From Gammaproteobacteria bacterium (lineage in GTDB: Bacteria; Pseudomonadota; Gammaproteobacteria; Tenderiales; Tenderiaceae): a stretch of DNA of 64,000 nucleotides. Where the stretch lies: the NCBI GenBank assembly GCA_016200485.1, contig JACQEP010000004.1, forward strand, positions 62,001-126,000, given 5' to 3'. The translations under genes were made by a program, and so were the position numbers. The first letter of the stretch is position 1, and each line of letters opens with the position of its first letter. Under the pieces are notes generated by a model. The model was not told where the DNA came from, did not search any database, and was given only the letters and a program-made list of their open reading frames with translations. Shown in pieces: positions 9,624 to 19,454 of the stretch.

Positions 9624-10090
9624 TGACCACCTTTCTCTTTCATCACTTTTTTCAGGCGATCCAGAAACTGTCCTCCATCGGGCATCGTGGAGACATCACG
9701 ATTAATTGCAACCTTGTTTTTGAGTACATGCAGTTTTGTAACATTGCCTGGCGCAACACCAACAAGGATTTGCTCATCCCCGATCTCAATCAATACAACT
9801 CTTTCCTTTTGACCAACTGATATTCCACTTCTGATGATTAGAGCATTATCGCTTCCCATCTTTAATGTACCGTAACGCTTTGCCAGCCAGCCTATGCCAA
9901 TAATTACTGCAATTACAAAGCTCAAACCAATAATTGTTCTAAATAGTTGCCCACCAATCGAAATCTCGGGGGTTGCCCTGGGTAGCTTCTGAGTCGTGAC
10001 TTCCGCTGCAAGCACAGGATCAATCATGAAAACCGATGCGCATACGATTAGAGATATCGCCACTAATACCCTATAACAACGGCTACTCAT
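9620..10090 (-). CDS. fliO: Flagellar export assembly protein FliO
   Basis: This small membrane protein helps assemble the FliP ring. It has an N-terminal hydrophobic segment ending in VLAAEV (a possible signal peptide), a second membrane helix ([20 protein letters not shown]) and a short cytoplasmic domain with the family motif [20 protein letters not shown]. The frame extends to a TTG at 10102. The ATG at 10090 has GGA at a good distance and is preferred. It lies between fliN and fliP as in most flagellar operons. Confidence 0.93.
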   Translation of the reverse strand: MSSRCYRVLVAISLIVCASVFMIDPVLAAEVTTQKLPRATPEISIGGQLFRTIIGLSFVIAVIIGIGWLAKRYGTLKMGSDNALIIRSGISVGQKERVVLIEIGDEQILVGVAPGNVTKLHVLKNKVAINRDVSTMPDGGQFLDRLKKVMKEKGGQ

Positions 10091-10112
10091 ATTTTTATCC
10101 AACCTACTGATA

Positions 10113-10538
10113 TCAACGTAGTTTCTTTATCCGCTCTGCAGCGCTAATAACGTCCGTCAGGCGAATACCAAATTTTTCATTCACTACAACTACCTCGCCA
10201 TGAGCGATCAGAGTTCCATTAACGAGCACATCCATCGGTTCACCTGCGAGCCTATCAAGCTCAACGACGGATCCTTGATTTAATTGCAATAGATTTCTAA
10301 TTGATATCTTCGTCCTTCCGATTTCCATGGACACAGTTACGGGTATATCTAATATAACTTCCAGATTCTGATCATTCGAACCACGATTACCTGTATCATC
10401 GAGCTCAGAGAGCGGGGCGGATTGATATTCCTGCTTCGGCTTTTCAGTCTCGGATGTCGTCTGCTGCTCGGAAAGCGCCGCAGCCCATTCATCGGCCACA
10501 GCATCCTGCTCGCCTGAACCTACTTGATCATTACTCAT
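10113..10538 (-). CDS. fliN: Flagellar motor switch protein FliN
   Basis: This 141-residue C-ring component has an N-terminal variable segment to about residue 60 and a C-terminal SPOA domain. The signature is VTVSMEIGRTKISIRNLLQL, GSVVELDRLAGEPMDVLVNG and GEVVVVNEKFGIRLTDV. FliN lines the bottom of the C-ring and contributes to FliH docking and switching. fliM ends 14 nt upstream. Confidence 0.97.
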   Translation of the reverse strand: MSNDQVGSGEQDAVADEWAAALSEQQTTSETEKPKQEYQSAPLSELDDTGNRGSNDQNLEVILDIPVTVSMEIGRTKISIRNLLQLNQGSVVELDRLAGEPMDVLVNGTLIAHGEVVVVNEKFGIRLTDVISAAERIKKLR

Positions 10539-10552
10539 ACAAACTCCTTAAA

Positions 10553-11548
10553 CTAAATCTGTATCTTAGAAATAGGCATTACGTGCTTCACGGTCTCTGA
10601 TATCTTAATCGCGTTATTACCGCGATGCTGACCAAACAACCCCCTAAATATCACTACGTCCTCAGCAGCAATCGATATCTTCTCCGGTATTTCCACAGGA
10701 ATTACATCACCCGGCTTTAGCGATAGAATTTGTCTTAGCGTCAATGTCGTCTCGACGAGAGTGCTTTTCAGATCGACATCAGCGGCTTGGATGTCTTCTT
10801 TTACTGCATTTGTCCACCGCTCATCGACTTCGGAACGATCACTGACAGTACCCGCGTCCAATAAATCTCTTATCGGCTCAAGCATGGAATATGGAATTGT
10901 TACATGAAAATCTCCGCCGCCACCGTCAAGATCAACATGAAATGTACTAATCACCACCACTTCCGTTGGTGAAACTATGTTTGCAAAATGCGGGTTAACT
11001 TCCGAACTCTGATATTCAAATGCGACTTGCAATACAGGACTCCATGCATTCGTCAAATCACCAAATGCATGCTGGAGCATTAAATCAATAATCCTTCCCT
11101 CCGTCTGTGTAAACTCTCTACCTTCTATTTTGTTATAGAATTTTCCACTACCTCCGAAAAAGTTATCGACAACGATGTAGACCAATTTCGGATCGAATAC
11201 AAATAGGGCCGTGCCACGTAGTGGCCTGATATGAACAAGATTCAAGCTCGTTGGCACAAAAAGGCTATGCACGTATTCGGCAAACTTGAGCATCTGGACT
11301 CCCCCTACTGCAATTTCCGGGGATCTTCGCAACATGTTGAACAGGCTCGTTCTAAAATATCTGGCAAACCGCTCATTGATCATTTCGAGCGTTGGCATTC
11401 GCCCACGAACAATCCGATCTTGGCTGGTAAAATCATATGGACGGGCGTCGCCATCCATGGCCATATCCGCCGCCTGTACTACATTATCATCCACTCCGTG
11501 GAGCAGCGCGTCTATTTCGTCCTGTGAAAGTAGATCGTTGACTGACAT
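10553..11548 (-). CDS. fliM: Flagellar motor switch protein FliM
   Basis: This 331-residue C-ring protein has at its N-terminus the CheY-P-binding peptide LLSQDEIDALLHGV. The middle CheC-like domain includes ARYFRTSLFNMLRR and a GG motif (NFFGGSGK), and the C-terminal SPOA domain resembles FliN. The conserved CheY-binding peptide implies that at least one CheY in the window targets this switch. It starts 4 nt after fliL. The stop is TAG. Confidence 0.98.
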   Translation of the reverse strand: MSVNDLLSQDEIDALLHGVDDNVVQAADMAMDGDARPYDFTSQDRIVRGRMPTLEMINERFARYFRTSLFNMLRRSPEIAVGGVQMLKFAEYVHSLFVPTSLNLVHIRPLRGTALFVFDPKLVYIVVDNFFGGSGKFYNKIEGREFTQTEGRIIDLMLQHAFGDLTNAWSPVLQVAFEYQSSEVNPHFANIVSPTEVVVISTFHVDLDGGGGDFHVTIPYSMLEPIRDLLDAGTVSDRSEVDERWTNAVKEDIQAADVDLKSTLVETTLTLRQILSLKPGDVIPVEIPEKISIAAEDVVIFRGLFGQHRGNNAIKISETVKHVMPISKIQI

Positions 11549-11552
11549 ATTT

Positions 11553-12080
11553 TTATTGGATCACAAAGTTGGTGAAATAGACTTCTTCGATACCCGGCTT
11601 GCCGGATTTCTCTGTCATGATTGCCTGTAGCTTACTCAACACTGTTGATCTAATTTTATCCTTGCCCTCTTGGCTAATCAGATCACCATAGTCTTGGCTA
11701 CTAAAAATCATGATCAATTCGTTGCGAATAACAGGCATATGCGTTTTGATTTGATCCGGCACGAGTGGATCATAGGTCATCACCTCAAGCTCCACCTGTA
11801 AAAATCGTAGCCCACTTTCTGTTTCAAAATTGACAGTAATCGGCTTATCAAACGCAAAATAGACGGGCACCTTCTTAACATTTGCTACAGCCCCTTGAGG
11901 CTGTTCCGCCTCAACCTTCTTGTGCCCGATAACCCCAGTCATAAACAGCGCGGTCCCTGCGATGCTGGTGACTCCCAACCCGCCCAGGATCAAAAGCAGC
12001 ATCATTTTTTTCTTTTTATTACCTGGGGCTTCGGACTCGGCGCCTTCGCTCTCACTTGCTTCTGTCTTTTTTTCAGCCAT
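11553..12080 (-). CDS. fliL: Flagellar basal body-associated protein FliL
   Basis: This 175-residue single-pass inner-membrane protein has a short charged N-terminus rich in Glu and Lys, a membrane helix at about residues 27-50, and a periplasmic domain ending in KPGIEEVYFTNFVIQ, the conserved FliL terminus. It associates with the stator and supports torque. It is the first gene of the fliLMNOPQR-flhBA run and has a sigma54-type promoter at 12116-12131. Confidence 0.95.
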   Translation of the reverse strand: MAEKKTEASESEGAESEAPGNKKKKMMLLLILGGLGVTSIAGTALFMTGVIGHKKVEAEQPQGAVANVKKVPVYFAFDKPITVNFETESGLRFLQVELEVMTYDPLVPDQIKTHMPVIRNELIMIFSSQDYGDLISQEGKDKIRSTVLSKLQAIMTEKSGKPGIEEVYFTNFVIQ

Positions 12081-12115
12081 ATATCCATCCAGTTTGTGTT
12101 TACTGACAAAGTCAA

Positions 12116-12131
12116 TGCAAAGTCTATACCA
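12116..12131 (-). promoter_or_regulatory. Sigma54 promoter candidate for the fliL operon
   Basis: The minus strand reads TGGTATA-GACT-TTGCA, against the consensus TGGCACG-N4-TTGCA. GG and GC are separated by exactly ten bases, as -24/-12 elements require. The fliL start is about 35 bases downstream. The -24 box carries two transitions relative to consensus, so it is the weakest of the seven sites listed. Confidence 0.7.
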
Positions 12132-12303
12132 GTATTATTTTTTAATAAAATACAGATGGTTACATATTTCACATCAAAAGAGAGACGGGATGTTGACGCT
12201 TTGATGAGTAATTTACGAGGTCGCTGTCAAAGGCTAGACAGCATTAAGGGTTAAGGCAGGAACAGCATTAAAGAATTGGACTGACTGGAATCAGACCTTG
12301 GAA

Positions 12304-13620
12304 TCACGCATAAAAATCAACCGCCAGCGCCAACCCTTGATCAGACGGGTAGTAGCTGCGGCTAGCGATCCCCACGTTGATATCCTCATCATTGAGTGCA
12401 AGTGTCCCACCATTCATCGATCGCTGTTCAGATTGACGCCGTTGCTGGGGATCGCGAGAAGATTGCCCAGATACCTGGGCATCGGCAAGCATCAAGCCAT
12501 TAGACTGAAACAACTCACGCAATCTTGGCATCGAGCTTTCGATCGCGTCTCTGGTTGAGCTGTGATTTGCCGAGAAATTGATACTTGCCTGGTCATCGTT
12601 AAGTGTTATCCGCACCTCAATTGGCCCTAGATGCGCAGGATTAAGTCTTAACTCAGCTGTCTGCACCCCTTCCTTGGTCATCATGAGGATGCGCTGACCA
12701 AACTCCGATTTCCATTGTGGGCTTGCCAGTGGTATATCCAGCGCTGTCGCCCAATTTGACTTCATGGGGCTAGTGGTGGTTTCAGCCACTGATTTAAGGA
12801 TGTTTGCGCTACGATCTCTCACATTTGACGAGGAATGAAGCCCAGTCAACGCTGCCAGATCAGAATCCATTCCCTTATCTATCCCCTCTGACATGCTTGT
12901 TCTGACCATCAATGGCACAATGGAAGCCCTTAATGTGTCAGAAACTCCCGTATTTTCCTGTAGCGAAATACTTTCCAACTTTATCGGAGTCACATCCGCC
13001 TGATCAGACACCTCTGATTGCTTCGCTTTCAGATGTGCCAATATCTGTGTTGGCAACAGCGTAGGCTGTAAATCTAAGGCCGTGTCCGCCACCTCTAACG
13101 GAATCAGTGGCGTACCAGTACCATCCCCGATAACACCAGCAGACAACTTCATCAGAATTGCCGGTGGCAATGTGCGTTCCACACCGGTAGATAATTGTGT
13201 GTCTATCGCTGGTCCCGGCAGAATCGGAGTACCCGAGACAATGATCGAGGTAGATTGTTGCCCCTCAATCAAAGGCTGCTGCCCTTCCAGCACGGGTTGC
13301 CCGAGCTGTTTAAATTGCTGTACCAGCATTTCCAGGGATTGATCTTGCGACACCCCGCCGGCCATACCGTTAGCCAAGAGCGATGAGTCAAGGGTCGATA
13401 GCGGCAAAGGCTCTCCGCCCTGTGGCAATAGTTGCTGCATTGCCGCCACATCGGATGCAGGCTCCTCTACCCCACCCAACAATTGCCGCAGTAAATCCCC
13501 AAACTCTTCACCCGATATAACTAGTTGATTTTCTGATAGATTAGTGCCCTGCCCAAAAGCAAGCGCAGGATTAATAACCTGCGACGAAGTCACTAGCGAT
13601 GATGTTGCTGAGTTTTCCAT
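12304..13620 (-). CDS. fliK: Flagellar hook-length control protein FliK
   Basis: The 438 residues have the low-complexity N-terminal and central region typical of FliK, rich in Gln, Ser and Pro. The conserved C-terminal Flg_hook domain includes LRLNPAHLGPIEVRITLNDD and a region ending near LFQSNGLMLADAQVSGQS. It measures hook length and triggers the FlhB switch. It has its own sigma54-type promoter (13662-13677). The 223 nt downstream, before fliL, contain only the fliL promoter and a short direct repeat (ACAGCATTAA). Confidence 0.93.
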   Translation of the reverse strand: MENSATSSLVTSSQVINPALAFGQGTNLSENQLVISGEEFGDLLRQLLGGVEEPASDVAAMQQLLPQGGEPLPLSTLDSSLLANGMAGGVSQDQSLEMLVQQFKQLGQPVLEGQQPLIEGQQSTSIIVSGTPILPGPAIDTQLSTGVERTLPPAILMKLSAGVIGDGTGTPLIPLEVADTALDLQPTLLPTQILAHLKAKQSEVSDQADVTPIKLESISLQENTGVSDTLRASIVPLMVRTSMSEGIDKGMDSDLAALTGLHSSSNVRDRSANILKSVAETTTSPMKSNWATALDIPLASPQWKSEFGQRILMMTKEGVQTAELRLNPAHLGPIEVRITLNDDQASINFSANHSSTRDAIESSMPRLRELFQSNGLMLADAQVSGQSSRDPQQRRQSEQRSMNGGTLALNDEDINVGIASRSYYPSDQGLALAVDFYA

Positions 13621-13661
13621 CGGTAATCCGGGTGCTCAATGAAGTGGAGTTATAGATAATG

Positions 13662-13677
13662 AGCAATATTTGTGCCA
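13662..13677 (-). promoter_or_regulatory. Sigma54 promoter candidate for fliK
   Basis: The minus strand reads TGGCACA-AATA-TTGCT, a near-perfect -24/-12 promoter, about 42 bases before the fliK start. It separates fliK from the chemotaxis operon ending at 13707. Confidence 0.88.
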
Positions 13678-13706
13678 GAACTCTGAAACGATCGCTCAGC
13701 GAGAAA

Positions 13707-14786
13707 CTAAACTTCCGTCGTCACCTTGTCGATCAACCACCGTGAAATCTTGTGCAACGGCAAAATCTCCTCCGCCGCCCCAAGTTTTACGGCCTCACCG
13801 GGCATTCCCCAAACAACGCTGGATTTTTCATCCTGGGCGAGGGTCCTAGCTCCCGCTTCAAGCATCTCCTTGAGTCCCCTCGCACCATCATCCCCCATGC
13901 CTGTAAGGATCATACCAACGGCATTGGGTCCCGCACTTTGCGCAACGGAGCGAAAGAGCACATCCACCGACGGACGGTGACGATTTACAGGAGGGCCATC
14001 GCTGAGTTCACAACGATAACGAGCCCCATTCTTGACGACCAATAAATGCGCGTTACCCGGTGCGATGTACACATGTCCCGCCAATATCTGCTGGTCATGC
14101 TGGGCTTCAGAGACCTCCAGCTGACATAACTTGTTCATTCGTGCCGCGAAGGGCGCACTAAATGCCTCGGGAATATGTTGAGTAATGACAATGCCTGGCA
14201 TATCCGGCGGCAATCCAATCAGCACATCCTTAATCGCCTCGGTACCTCCCGTAGAAGCGCCAATGGCAATCAGCTTATCGGTAGTCTTGTAATGCTTGGA
14301 ACGCCCCTTATTGAGAACCACATCGGCAGAATATTTAGGCGGGACATTTTGTGAAGTCGCAAGTGCGTTATGTCTTGCCTTGATATTGACCTTGGACGCG
14401 ACCTTTATCTTATTCACAAGATCATCGCGATATTCACGAATACCTGACTCTACATCGATTTTTGGTTTGGTAACAAAATCAATTGCACCACACTCTAATG
14501 CCTGCAAAGTAACATCCGCGCCAGCCTCCGTCAGAGACGACACCATCACCACTGGCATCGGACGTAATCGCATGAGATTTTTGAGAAAAGTCAATCCATC
14601 CATGCGCGGCATTTCTACATCAAGCGTCAGCACATCGGGATTCAACTCTCTAATTTTCTCTCTGGCCACATAAGGATCTTGCGCCCAACCCACTACTTCC
14701 AATTCTGGGTCGCTTGAAATTAACTCCGAGAGCAGCTTTCTAATAAGCGCGGAATCATCGACTATTAATACTTTTATTCTATTCAT
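13707..14786 (-). CDS. cheB: Chemoreceptor methylesterase/deamidase CheB
   Basis: An N-terminal receiver (phosphoacceptor about Asp56 in [12 protein letters not shown]) is joined to a CheB methylesterase domain. The catalytic triad is visible as Ser178 in [10 protein letters not shown], His204 in ITQHIPEAF and Asp300 in [10 protein letters not shown]. It removes methyl groups from chemoreceptors when phosphorylated by CheA. The ATG at 14786 has GGA five bases upstream; an ATG at 14792 in the same frame is less well placed. It is last in the STAS-cheY-cheA-cheW-cheR-cheD-cheB operon. Confidence 0.96.
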   Translation of the reverse strand: MNRIKVLIVDDSALIRKLLSELISSDPELEVVGWAQDPYVAREKIRELNPDVLTLDVEMPRMDGLTFLKNLMRLRPMPVVMVSSLTEAGADVTLQALECGAIDFVTKPKIDVESGIREYRDDLVNKIKVASKVNIKARHNALATSQNVPPKYSADVVLNKGRSKHYKTTDKLIAIGASTGGTEAIKDVLIGLPPDMPGIVITQHIPEAFSAPFAARMNKLCQLEVSEAQHDQQILAGHVYIAPGNAHLLVVKNGARYRCELSDGPPVNRHRPSVDVLFRSVAQSAGPNAVGMILTGMGDDGARGLKEMLEAGARTLAQDEKSSVVWGMPGEAVKLGAAEEILPLHKISRWLIDKVTTEV

Positions 14787-14801
14787 AACCATCCGTTGAC
14801 A

Positions 14802-15452
14802 TTAGAACAGGTCTATATCGCCCTCGATCTTTTCATGCTCCAGTGCGTCCAGATACTTGACTTCCCTTTCTACAATCGTATTGTTATGCACGGCCCTGAG
14901 TTTTTTTAGCTTCACCCTTCCTGACAAAGGATAATAGTAAACTTTTCTGGGATATATATCGCCAACGTCTTCTGCCGCAAGTTTTAATTGCTCTAATTTG
15001 ATAAACTCTTTCACAAATCTGATATTCATGGCGCCGATATTGGTCATCTGTTCAAGGATTCTGCCCCCGCCAAATATCTTGACCTCCAGGTTCTCCTTTG
15101 ATCCACCATTCTTCAAAATGCTATTAATGAGCGCCTCCATGGCAAAGTTACCATAGCGGGTTGAAGTAGTGTTGAATGCAGGGCCGCGATGACTACTAAC
15201 TTCATCTCTACTGACTGGAAGCATGAAATGGTTCATGCCACCTATCCCAAAGACCACATCCCTGATACAAGCGGAAATACATGACCCCAATACGGTCACG
15301 ACGATCTCATCCAGGGCGGTCACATAATATTCACCTGGCAATATCTTGGCCGCAGGCATATCGCATGACTTATCCCAATATTTATTAATATGATCAAACC
15401 CAGGAATACCTCTCAATCCAGAAAATTGATTGATTTTTCCTGTCCTGCTCAC
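14802..15452 (-). CDS. cheD: Chemoreceptor glutamine deamidase CheD
   Basis: The 216-residue protein has the CheD catalytic Cys at about residue 58 (TVLGSCISACIRD) and His at about 75 (GGMNHFMLP). CheD deamidates receptor glutamines. In Bacillus-type systems it also works with CheC, but no cheC is seen here. The first 35 residues extend beyond the usual core. The start overlaps the cheR stop by four bases. Confidence 0.95.
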   Translation of the reverse strand: MSRTGKINQFSGLRGIPGFDHINKYWDKSCDMPAAKILPGEYYVTALDEIVVTVLGSCISACIRDVVFGIGGMNHFMLPVSRDEVSSHRGPAFNTTSTRYGNFAMEALINSILKNGGSKENLEVKIFGGGRILEQMTNIGAMNIRFVKEFIKLEQLKLAAEDVGDIYPRKVYYYPLSGRVKLKKLRAVHNNTIVEREVKYLDALEHEKIEGDIDLF

Positions 15453-16279
15453 GATATCTTCCGATATATTGTTTGCCCCAACAGATCAAACCTATCCGAA
15501 ACCTTATACAGGCTTTCTGAATGACCTATAAACAAAAACCCTTGCGGCCTCAGATGATTCGCAAATCGATCGAATAATTTGGTTTGGGTTGGCTTATCAA
15601 AATAAATAACCACATTTCGGCAAAATATGATATCTACATCCTGTTTAACAGGCCATTCACCCATCAGATTTAGCTGTTTAAACATTATCATCTGCCGCAA
15701 CTCAGGTTTTACCCTCACCATGCCCTCGTTATCGCCAGATCCTCTGCTAAACCATTTTTTCACCACAAGCTCAGACAAACCATTCACTCGCTCGGCACCA
15801 TAGATCCCACTTCGACCCTTCGCCAGAACTGCGGTATCCAGATCAGTGGCAAGTATCTTTACTGACCACCCTGGGTAACTTCGCAATGTCTCTGTCATGG
15901 TAATTGCCAGACTATACGGCTCCTCACCCGTGGAGCAACCCGCCGACCAGATTCGAATGGTATTTCCAGGGCGACCTTCCTTCACAATACTGGGCACTAA
16001 CTGCTGCTTGAGATATTCGAAATGATGTTTCTCGCGAAAAAATGAGGTCAGGTTGGTTGTGATCGAATTAATGAAATCACCAAGCTCATTACTGCTTTCT
16101 TCTTGGATTATTGCACAATACTCACGAAATCCACCCAGCCCAAGCTGCCGTAACCGTTTTGATAAACGGCTATAGACCATTTCCCTTTTCGCATCAGAAA
16201 GGTTGATGCCTGTGCGATCATAGACGATCTTTCTTATCTGATCGAATTCATGATCGTCAAGCACATATTGTTTTTCCAT
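15449..16279 (-). CDS. cheR: Chemoreceptor methyltransferase CheR (second chemotaxis operon)
   Basis: This 276-residue SAM-dependent glutamate methyltransferase has an N-terminal helical domain to about residue 80 and then the SAM-binding fold: IRIWSAGCSTGEEPYSLA, ILATDLDTAVLA and DIIFCRNVVIYFDKPTQ. It methylates chemoreceptors. It sits between cheW and cheD and probably serves the CheA at 16894-19029. A second cheR lies at 56966-57853. Confidence 0.96.
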   Translation of the reverse strand: MEKQYVLDDHEFDQIRKIVYDRTGINLSDAKREMVYSRLSKRLRQLGLGGFREYCAIIQEESSNELGDFINSITTNLTSFFREKHHFEYLKQQLVPSIVKEGRPGNTIRIWSAGCSTGEEPYSLAITMTETLRSYPGWSVKILATDLDTAVLAKGRSGIYGAERVNGLSELVVKKWFSRGSGDNEGMVRVKPELRQMIMFKQLNLMGEWPVKQDVDIIFCRNVVIYFDKPTQTKLFDRFANHLRPQGFLFIGHSESLYKVSDRFDLLGQTIYRKIS

Positions 16280-16342
16280 GTGCGGCCACTCTCGCCATCA
16301 TTTATGATAGTTATCCCTACCCACAAATCGTTCAACCTCGTA

Positions 16343-16867
16343 TTATAAAGTCGAGGCGACAACACCTTCATCAATTTGCTCCAATACGCTTGTATTGAGT
16401 AATTTATCAATATTCAGGACAATGATCATCTTATCGTCCACCGTAGCCAGGCCGCGCACGAAATCCGTACTAATAGCGTGACCGAAATCTGGCGCCGACT
16501 TCATACCATCATCGCTGATATTGTAAACCTCTGAAACAGCATCAACGACTATTCCCATGGTCCGCATTCCTTTTTCACCCTCTACTTTGAGGACGATCAC
16601 AACCGTTGTTTGGCCGTAACTTATTGGGTCGAGCCGGAATCTCAGTCTTAAGTCAACGATGGGGACGATGGTTCCTCGCAGATTGATCACACCTTTGATA
16701 TATTTTGGTGTATTGGGGATTTGCGTCACGTTATCCCATCCCTTGATTTCCTGCACACGGAGAATATCAATACCATACTCTTCACCTGCCAGCAAAAATG
16801 TCAGATATTGATCTGTATCTGTATTTCTACTGAGAATATCCAATTCAATACTTTGCCTAGCTTCCAT
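16343..16867 (-). CDS. cheW: Chemotaxis coupling protein CheW
   Basis: The 174 residues form a single CheW/SH3-like domain: LTFLLAGEEYGIDILRVQEI, the conserved IPNTPKYIKGVINLRGTIVP segment and VDAVSEVYNI. It links CheA to chemoreceptors. It starts 26 nt after cheA. No receptor gene is present in the window. Confidence 0.95.
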   Translation of the reverse strand: MEARQSIELDILSRNTDTDQYLTFLLAGEEYGIDILRVQEIKGWDNVTQIPNTPKYIKGVINLRGTIVPIVDLRLRFRLDPISYGQTTVVIVLKVEGEKGMRTMGIVVDAVSEVYNISDDGMKSAPDFGHAISTDFVRGLATVDDKMIIVLNIDKLLNTSVLEQIDEGVVASTL

Positions 16868-16893
16868 AATATCTGCTCCTGTACACGCTTATC

Positions 16894-19029
16894 CTATGCC
16901 AATGCCGAAGAAAGCTCGCTCAATTCAGAATAACTATGCTGATTCAACTTGGATAGTTTAATCAGCCCAGGAGTATCGACGATTAGCGCCACCGTTCCAT
17001 CACCGAGAATAGTTGCCCCTGAAATTCCTTCGACTTTCTTGAAATTCGACTCAAGACTCTTGATAACCACCTGCTGTTGACCGAGCAATTCATCAACAAA
17101 AATACCGCCATATCGCCCTTCGCCTTCAACAACAACAAGTAATCCACCAACAAGTTTGGTACTATCGGATTCTATGTTAAATGTCTTATGCAATCTGATA
17201 ACGGGTATATACTCGTTACGCAAACGATATAACTCGGCATCTCCGGCAATCGATTTCACATGCTCTGCCTTTACCTGCAGTGACTCAATGATTGACACCA
17301 GAGGCACAATAAACGTTTCACTTCCAACCCTTACCAGTTGTCCGTCAAGAATAGCCAATGTAAGTGGCAACCTGACCCTAAAAGTGGTCCCGACATCGAT
17401 TTCAGAAATGATTTCAATGGTTCCACCAAGCTCGTTAATATTTCTCCTGACAACGTCCATGCCCACACCGCGACCAGAAATATCGCTGACCTGCTCAGCT
17501 GTCGATAAACCTGGCGCAAAGATCAGCTCCAGCGTTTTCTCCTTGCTAAGGTTATCGTTTTCTCCAATAATTCCCCGCTCGATGGCTTTGCAACGAATCT
17601 TGTCTGTATCAATCCCTGCACCATCATCAGTTATTTCTATAATGATATTTCCACCTTGATGAAATGCATTTAAATGCACATGGCCCGTCTCTGGCTTTCC
17701 TATTTTCCTTCTCTTCTCAGGCAGCTCAATCCCATGATCAAGAGAATTACGGACAAGGTGTACCAAAGGATCCCCGATCCTCTCCATCACAGTCTTATCC
17801 AACTCTGTGCTTTCACCTGAAAGTTTCAACTCAACTTTCTTCCCCAACTGGTTACCAATATCGTGCACCAGCCTCGGAAACCGGTTAAAGGCGAAACTAA
17901 TGGGCAACATACGAATTCGCATCACATTTTCTTGCAACTCGCGGGTATGCCTCTCAAGCTCGACCAAACCATCCTGCAGCTTTTGAAGCTTATCGAGAGT
18001 AAACTTTTCGCCAATTTGATTTAGCATCGACTGGGTAATGACCAACTCGCCAACCATATCAATCAGCGCATCGACTTTATCGATGCCAACACGTATCGAC
18101 CCGGAGTCTGATGGTGCAGCGCGGCGCACTGCAGATTGATCCGTCTTGGATACTGCATTTTCCTGACCGACACTTGATCTATTAACGTTATCCCTCTCAC
18201 CTGAGGCTGCCTTTACTTCGGGTTGGGTGACGGACTCACTTATAACATCCACAGTCAATGCTGATGCATTATCTTGCGCGTTAGAAGAAGAGGTACTGAC
18301 TGTTTCTATGGTGATATCTGCATCATCCTCAACCCATGAAAATACGTCTTTAATTGCCGACTCTTCAACTACTCCATGAAGCATAATTTCCCACGCAAGG
18401 TAGCTATTTTCAGGATTTAGCTTTTCCAAGTGCGGCAATTTGTCGAGATTGGCAATTACTTCCATATCACCAAGCTCAGAAAGTTCGGCCAATATTCTTA
18501 GGGGGTCATTCCCAGTTCTGAAAAGATGTGACTTTGGAGTGAATTTTATTTTATAGCTCGTGCCAATATTGGACGTCTTTATAATGGGTGCTATCGCCTC
18601 TGATGTCGCTGATTGTTGTTCTGGAGACTTCTTCGGCTCCTCGCCACTGAGCATTTCCTCTAATTTAGCATGAACCATATTGATCCTGGCTTGATCCAGC
18701 GGCAGCTTAGACTGTAACGACTTCATCATTTCACGAATGACATCGACCGATGTCAACATCAGCTCAACCGCCGGCTGGCTAATCTTCCTCTTTCCGCTTC
18801 TCATTTCATCAAGAAGAGTTTCAAGTACATGTGTAAAATTAGAAACCTCTTTCAGCCCAAAGGTACCACTTCCCCCTTTTATGGAGTGAGCCGCCCTGAA
18901 TATATTATTGATCGTTTCATCATCCACTGAACTGCTATCAAGATTAAGCAGCTCAGACTCCATGATATCGAGACCTTCAAAACTTTCTTCGTAGAAGGTG
19001 GCTAGAAATTGACTGATGTCGATGCTCAT
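16894..19029 (-). CDS. cheA: Chemotaxis histidine kinase CheA (second system)
   Basis: This full-length 711-residue CheA has an N-terminal Hpt domain with phospho-His48 in AAHSIKGGSGTFG, a P2-like/linker region of about residues 140-300 and a dimerisation helix pair. The ATPase domain shows HLVRNSLDHGIE (N box), ITDDGAGID (G1) and ISGRGVGMDVV (G2), and the C-terminal CheW-like domain begins near residue 560. It differs from the CheA at the left end of the window, so the genome has at least two CheA paralogues. It is flanked by cheY and cheW. Confidence 0.97.
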   Translation of the reverse strand: MSIDISQFLATFYEESFEGLDIMESELLNLDSSSVDDETINNIFRAAHSIKGGSGTFGLKEVSNFTHVLETLLDEMRSGKRKISQPAVELMLTSVDVIREMMKSLQSKLPLDQARINMVHAKLEEMLSGEEPKKSPEQQSATSEAIAPIIKTSNIGTSYKIKFTPKSHLFRTGNDPLRILAELSELGDMEVIANLDKLPHLEKLNPENSYLAWEIMLHGVVEESAIKDVFSWVEDDADITIETVSTSSSNAQDNASALTVDVISESVTQPEVKAASGERDNVNRSSVGQENAVSKTDQSAVRRAAPSDSGSIRVGIDKVDALIDMVGELVITQSMLNQIGEKFTLDKLQKLQDGLVELERHTRELQENVMRIRMLPISFAFNRFPRLVHDIGNQLGKKVELKLSGESTELDKTVMERIGDPLVHLVRNSLDHGIELPEKRRKIGKPETGHVHLNAFHQGGNIIIEITDDGAGIDTDKIRCKAIERGIIGENDNLSKEKTLELIFAPGLSTAEQVSDISGRGVGMDVVRRNINELGGTIEIISEIDVGTTFRVRLPLTLAILDGQLVRVGSETFIVPLVSIIESLQVKAEHVKSIAGDAELYRLRNEYIPVIRLHKTFNIESDSTKLVGGLLVVVEGEGRYGGIFVDELLGQQQVVIKSLESNFKKVEGISGATILGDGTVALIVDTPGLIKLSKLNQHSYSELSELSSALA

Positions 19030-19044
19030 GTCATGGTCCTTGTA

Positions 19045-19407
19045 TTACCTGATAACCTTTTTAATAGTGGCCAGCAACTGATCTGGATTAAAAGGTTTTA
19101 CTATCCAGCCTGTAGCGCCCGCAGCCTTGCCTTCCACCTTTTTTTCAGCCCCGGATTCAGTAGTCAGCATCAAAATTGGCGTAAACTTGAAAGTCGGCAA
19201 TACACGCAGTGCCTTTATTAAAGCGATGCCATCCATCTTGGGCATGTTGACGTCAGTCAACACCAGATCAATCTTGGCCGTCTTTGCCTTACTCAGAGCA
19301 TCTTGACCATCAACAGCCTCAACAACGCTGTAGCCAGCTCCTTTCAACGTAAACGACACCATTTGTCGCATTGATGCAGAGTCATCAACGGCTAATATTG
19401 TGGGCAT
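19045..19407 (-). CDS. cheY: CheY-like response regulator (second chemotaxis system)
   Basis: This single 120-residue receiver domain has the acid pair DD at residues 8-9, phosphoacceptor Asp52 (LTDVNMPKMDG) and Lys104 (WIVKPFNPDQ). It is the short CheY subtype often next to cheA in non-enteric operons, and differs from the FliM-type CheY at 1251-1643. It could be a phosphate sink or a second switch ligand; the sequence does not decide. Confidence 0.94.
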   Translation of the reverse strand: MPTILAVDDSASMRQMVSFTLKGAGYSVVEAVDGQDALSKAKTAKIDLVLTDVNMPKMDGIALIKALRVLPTFKFTPILMLTTESGAEKKVEGKAAGATGWIVKPFNPDQLLATIKKVIR

Positions 19408-19454
19408 AACTGACTCCTATCCTGCATATAATCTTTATATTCCGTAAACAATCC